DNA from: Phytohabitans sp036906915
Lineage (GTDB): Bacteria > Actinomycetota > Actinomycetes > Mycobacteriales > Micromonosporaceae
Direction of reading: 5' to 3'
DNA: 25,848 nucleotides
NCBI RefSeq assembly: GCF_036906915.1
Contig: NZ_JBAKHX010000097.1
Location: forward strand, 1 to 25,848
The notes beneath the pieces were generated by a model. That model worked only from the letters and a program-made list of their open reading frames with translations. It made no database searches and was not told where the DNA came from. Shown in pieces: positions 23,322 through 25,848 of this stretch (position 1 is its first letter; each line of letters starts with the position of its first letter). Position numbers and translations under genes: made by a program.

Positions 23322-24839
23322 ATGGTCATCTCGAACCGCCGGCGCCGCCACTACAGGCAGCTGTTCGCCGTGGGCGCCGCACTCGTCATCGCTCTCGCCG
23401 CCGGCACCGCCGTGGCGGCCACCATCCAGCCGGGGCAGAGCGCCCCGATCGTGGGCGTCCAATCCGGACGTTGCCTGGCCGTCCCGAACTCCAGCACGAG
23501 CAACGGCACACAGACGCAGTTGTGGGACTGCACCGGGGCAGCCAACCAGACCTGGACCTACACGTCCTCAAGGCAGTTGATGGTGTACGGCAACAAGTGT
23601 CTGGACGCCAACGCGCAGGGCACCGCCAACGGCACCCGGGTCATCATCTGGGACTGTAACGGACAAGCGAACCAGCAGTGGAACGTCAACTCGAACGGCA
23701 CCATCATCGGCGCGCAGTCCGGCCGCTGCCTGGACGCCAACGGGCTGGGCACGGCCAACGGCACGAACATCATCCTCTGGGACTGCCACGGCCAGAGCAA
23801 CCAGCAGTGGAACTCGCCAACGGCCACACCGACGGCGACGACGCCGACCTCGCCACCGCCCACGCCACCGACCGGCGCCGGCCCGTGCGACATCTACGCC
23901 TCCGGCGGTACGGCCTGCATCGCCGCCCACAGCACCGTGCGCGCGTTGTACGGCTCCTACAACGGCAACCTGTACCAGGTACGGCGCTCGTCCGACAACA
24001 CGACCCGGGACATCGCCGTCCTGAGCGCGGGCGGCACCGCCAACGCGGCGGCCCAGGACTCGTTCTGCACCGGCACCACCTGCGTCGTCACCGTCGTCTA
24101 CGACCAGTCCGGCAGAGGAAACGATCTGTGGTACCAGGGATCGAGCGTGGTACCCGGCTCGCCCCAGAGCCGACCGGCGATCGCGACCTCCGAGTCGCTG
24201 ACGATCGGGGGCAACAAGGCGTACTCGCTCTACATCAACCCCGGCAACAGCTACTGGCGCGACGGGCACCTGACCGGCGTACCGACCGGTAGCGCCCCGG
24301 AAGGCATGTACATGGTGACCAGCGGCACGCACGTCAACAACGGCTGCTGCTTCGACTACGGCAACAGCGAGACGACCCGGTCCGCGGACGCCGCCGGGGC
24401 GATGGACGCCATCAACTTCAGCACGCAGTGCTGGTTCGGCGGGTGCTCCGGCACCGGCCCCTGGGTCCAGGCCGACCTGGAGTGGGGGCTCTTCTCCGGG
24501 GGAAGCCAGTCCTGGAACCCCAACCAGCGCGCCTTCACGAGCAAGTTCGTCACGGCAACGCTCAAGAACAATGGCACCTCCCGCTTCGCCATCAAGGGCA
24601 GCAACGCCCAGTCCGGCAACCTTTACACGCTCTGGGACGGCTCGCTTCCTCCCGGATACAGCCCGATGAAGAAGCAGGGCGCCATCATCCTGGGCAGCGG
24701 CGGGGACTGCTGCAAGCCCAACGGCGGCGCCAATCTCAGCGCCGGCACCTTCTACGAGGGCGCCATGGTCGCTGGCTATCCGTCCGACGCGACCGAGAAC
24801 GCGGTACAGGCCAACATCGTCGCGGCCGGCTACCGCTGA
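23322..24839 (+). CDS. Secreted alpha-L-arabinofuranosidase, CBM13-GH54
   Basis: Removes arabinofuranosyl side chains from arabinoxylan or arabinan outside the cell. 505 residues: signal 1-33 (TAVA-ATIQ), ricin-type CBM13 (about 44-164, three QxW repeats), Thr/Pro linker (165-186), and a GH54 catalytic domain (187-505) starting GPCDIYASGG with AAHSTVRALYGSYNG and VYDQSGRGNDL. By spacing from the double cysteine Cys342-Cys343 (a vicinal disulfide in the fungal enzyme), Glu387 (ADLEWG) and Asp462 (GGDCC) are the likely nucleophile and acid/base. GH54 is best known from fungi, where it carries a C-terminal CBM42; here that module is absent and a CBM13 sits at the N-terminus. ATG with GAGGAA upstream. 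Confidence 0.92.
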   Translation: MVISNRRRRHYRQLFAVGAALVIALAAGTAVAATIQPGQSAPIVGVQSGRCLAVPNSSTSNGTQTQLWDCTGAANQTWTYTSSRQLMVYGNKCLDANAQGTANGTRVIIWDCNGQANQQWNVNSNGTIIGAQSGRCLDANGLGTANGTNIILWDCHGQSNQQWNSPTATPTATTPTSPPPTPPTGAGPCDIYASGGTACIAAHSTVRALYGSYNGNLYQVRRSSDNTTRDIAVLSAGGTANAAAQDSFCTGTTCVVTVVYDQSGRGNDLWYQGSSVVPGSPQSRPAIATSESLTIGGNKAYSLYINPGNSYWRDGHLTGVPTGSAPEGMYMVTSGTHVNNGCCFDYGNSETTRSADAAGAMDAINFSTQCWFGGCSGTGPWVQADLEWGLFSGGSQSWNPNQRAFTSKFVTATLKNNGTSRFAIKGSNAQSGNLYTLWDGSLPPGYSPMKKQGAIILGSGGDCCKPNGGANLSAGTFYEGAMVAGYPSDATENAVQANIVAAGYR

Positions 24840-24869
24840 GTCGCCGCACCCACGAGGAATGGAGTAGCT

Positions 24870-25848
24870 ATGAGACAGGGCACCAATCGACACCGTTGGC
24901 GGACGCCGATCGCCGTCGCCGCGATACTGGTTCTCGCCAGTGCCGGCATCACCGGCATCCGGCTGGCATCCGCGACCGCGGACGCGGTCCCCCTCGCGGC
25001 GACGGCTGGATGTGGCAAGGCCCCGGGGTTGAACAGTGGTTCGCACACGATCCAGAGCGGCGGCCAGAATCGCAGCTTCATCATTCGGGTTCCCGCCAAC
25101 TACAACAACAACAACCCGTACCGGTTGATCTTCGCGTTCCACTGGCGGGGCGGCACCATGAACGACGTCTCCTCGGGCGGGACCAGCGGAGCCGCCTGGT
25201 CCTACTACGGTATGCAGGAGCAGTCGAACAACAGCGCGATCCTGGTCGCACCGCAGGGCAACGGCAACGGCTGGGCCAACCCAGGTGGTCAAGACGTCAC
25301 CTTCGTCGACGACATGATCCGGCGAATCGACGACGCCCTCTGCGTCGACACGACGCAGCGTTTCGCCCTCGGTTTCAGCTACGGCGGCGGCATGAGCTAT
25401 GCACTCGCCTGCGCCCGGGCCAACGTCTTCCGAGCGGTCGCGGCCTACTCCGGCGCGCAGCTGAGCGGGTGCAGCGGCGGCACCCAGCCGATCGCGTACT
25501 TCGGCCTCCACGGCATCTCGGACAACGTCCTCAACATCTCCCAGGGACGTTCGCTGCGTGACACGTTCGTGCGCAACAATGGCTGCGCCGCCCAGAACCC
25601 GCGCGAACCGTCGCAGGGCAGCGGGCAGCACATCACCACCCTCTACTCGTGCCGGGCGGGATACCCGGTGCAGTGGGCCGCATACGACAGCGGCCACGGG
25701 CCAGCTCCGGTGGACGGGTGTTCTGGCTGTGAGGACGGCGTCCGGACCTGGACCAAGGCAGAGGTGTGGCGGTTCTTCGCACAGTTCCAAGGCTCTACTC
25801 CATCGCCGGGTCCGACCACCCCAACGCCGGGTCCGACCACTCCCACGC
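24870..25848 (+). CDS. Secreted CE1-type esterase (feruloyl/acetylxylan esterase-like), C-terminus cut by window edge
   Basis: Alpha/beta-hydrolase that would remove acetyl or feruloyl groups from xylan. The frame starts at ATG 24870 (GGAG 6 bp upstream), 30 bp after the GH54 stop, and is still open after 326 residues at the right edge. Signal peptide about 1-47 with a long hydrophobic core (13-33). Catalytic triad: Ser170 (GFSYGGG), probable Asp218 (HGISDN) and His276 (SGHGP). An NGNGWANPGGQDVTFVDDMI segment (131-150) and several cysteines are typical of the LpqC/feruloyl-esterase group. From residue 309 a Pro/Thr/Gly linker (TPSPGPTTPTPGPTT) implies a carbohydrate-binding module beyond the edge. 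Ferulate versus acetate specificity cannot be told from sequence. Likely co-transcribed with the arabinofuranosidase. Confidence 0.92.
   Translation, partial: MRQGTNRHRWRTPIAVAAILVLASAGITGIRLASATADAVPLAATAGCGKAPGLNSGSHTIQSGGQNRSFIIRVPANYNNNNPYRLIFAFHWRGGTMNDVSSGGTSGAAWSYYGMQEQSNNSAILVAPQGNGNGWANPGGQDVTFVDDMIRRIDDALCVDTTQRFALGFSYGGGMSYALACARANVFRAVAAYSGAQLSGCSGGTQPIAYFGLHGISDNVLNISQGRSLRDTFVRNNGCAAQNPREPSQGSGQHITTLYSCRAGYPVQWAAYDSGHGPAPVDGCSGCEDGVRTWTKAEVWRFFAQFQGSTPSPGPTTPTPGPTTPT

Noticed and set aside
23568..25790. Very long (740-codon) antisense frame opposite GH54 and the esterase
   Set aside because: Third-position GC bias makes long antisense frames here; composition is Arg/Val/Gly/Asp-rich without domain motifs, and the plus-strand genes are unmistakable.

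Overview
This is a GC-rich actinobacterial window that is almost entirely devoted to plant cell-wall polysaccharide breakdown, sugar uptake and sugar catabolism. High GC, frequent GTG starts, lipoprotein sugar-binding proteins, and secreted enzymes with CBM2, CBM6 and ricin/CBM13 modules on Thr/Pro/Ser linkers suggest a filamentous soil actinomycete. Micromonosporaceae is my best guess, but no marker gene is present to prove it. I see no tRNA, rRNA, insertion sequence, phage gene or CRISPR array.

Left part (1-8874): a GH10 xylanase, cut by the left edge, lies downstream of an unusual regulator: an ECF-type sigma factor fused to a zinc-finger anti-sigma-like motif and a C-terminal arabinofuranose-binding (AbfB/CBM42) domain. 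Next comes a minus-strand operon read from 7960 down to 2669: sugar-binding lipoprotein, two MalF/MalG-type permeases, an enolase-superfamily enzyme and a zinc-dependent dehydrogenase. A divergent FadR-type (GntR/FCD) regulator begins at 8104.

Middle part (8887-13654): a convergent terminator, a CBM2-GH6 cellulase, and a secreted parallel beta-helix enzyme (GH141-like) with a CBM13 tail. The beta-helix gene has a long structured leader. Its predicted promoter carries the same 15-bp operator found in front of the FadR-type regulator and its transport operon.

Right part (13655-25848): a second uptake operon on the minus strand (RbsA-type ATPase, two RbsC-type permeases, binding lipoprotein, sugar 3-epimerase-like TIM barrel). 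Divergent from it are three plus-strand secreted proteins: a ThuA/sugar-dehydrogenase/PKD/CBM6/ricin protein, a CBM13-GH54 arabinofuranosidase, and a CE1-type esterase cut by the right edge.

Working model (inference): GH10, GH54 and CE1 strip arabinoxylan, GH6 attacks cellulose, and the beta-helix enzyme attacks a rarer side-chain sugar that may enter through the FadR-controlled operon. Control appears layered: a sigma factor that may bind arabinofuranosyl groups, a FadR-type repressor with two sites, a second operator type in the 19.3-19.5 kb divergent promoter region, and a LacI-like palindrome before the xylanase. Several genes start well inside their longest open frame; the starts listed here are those supported by ribosome-binding sites, stop-start coupling and signal peptides.
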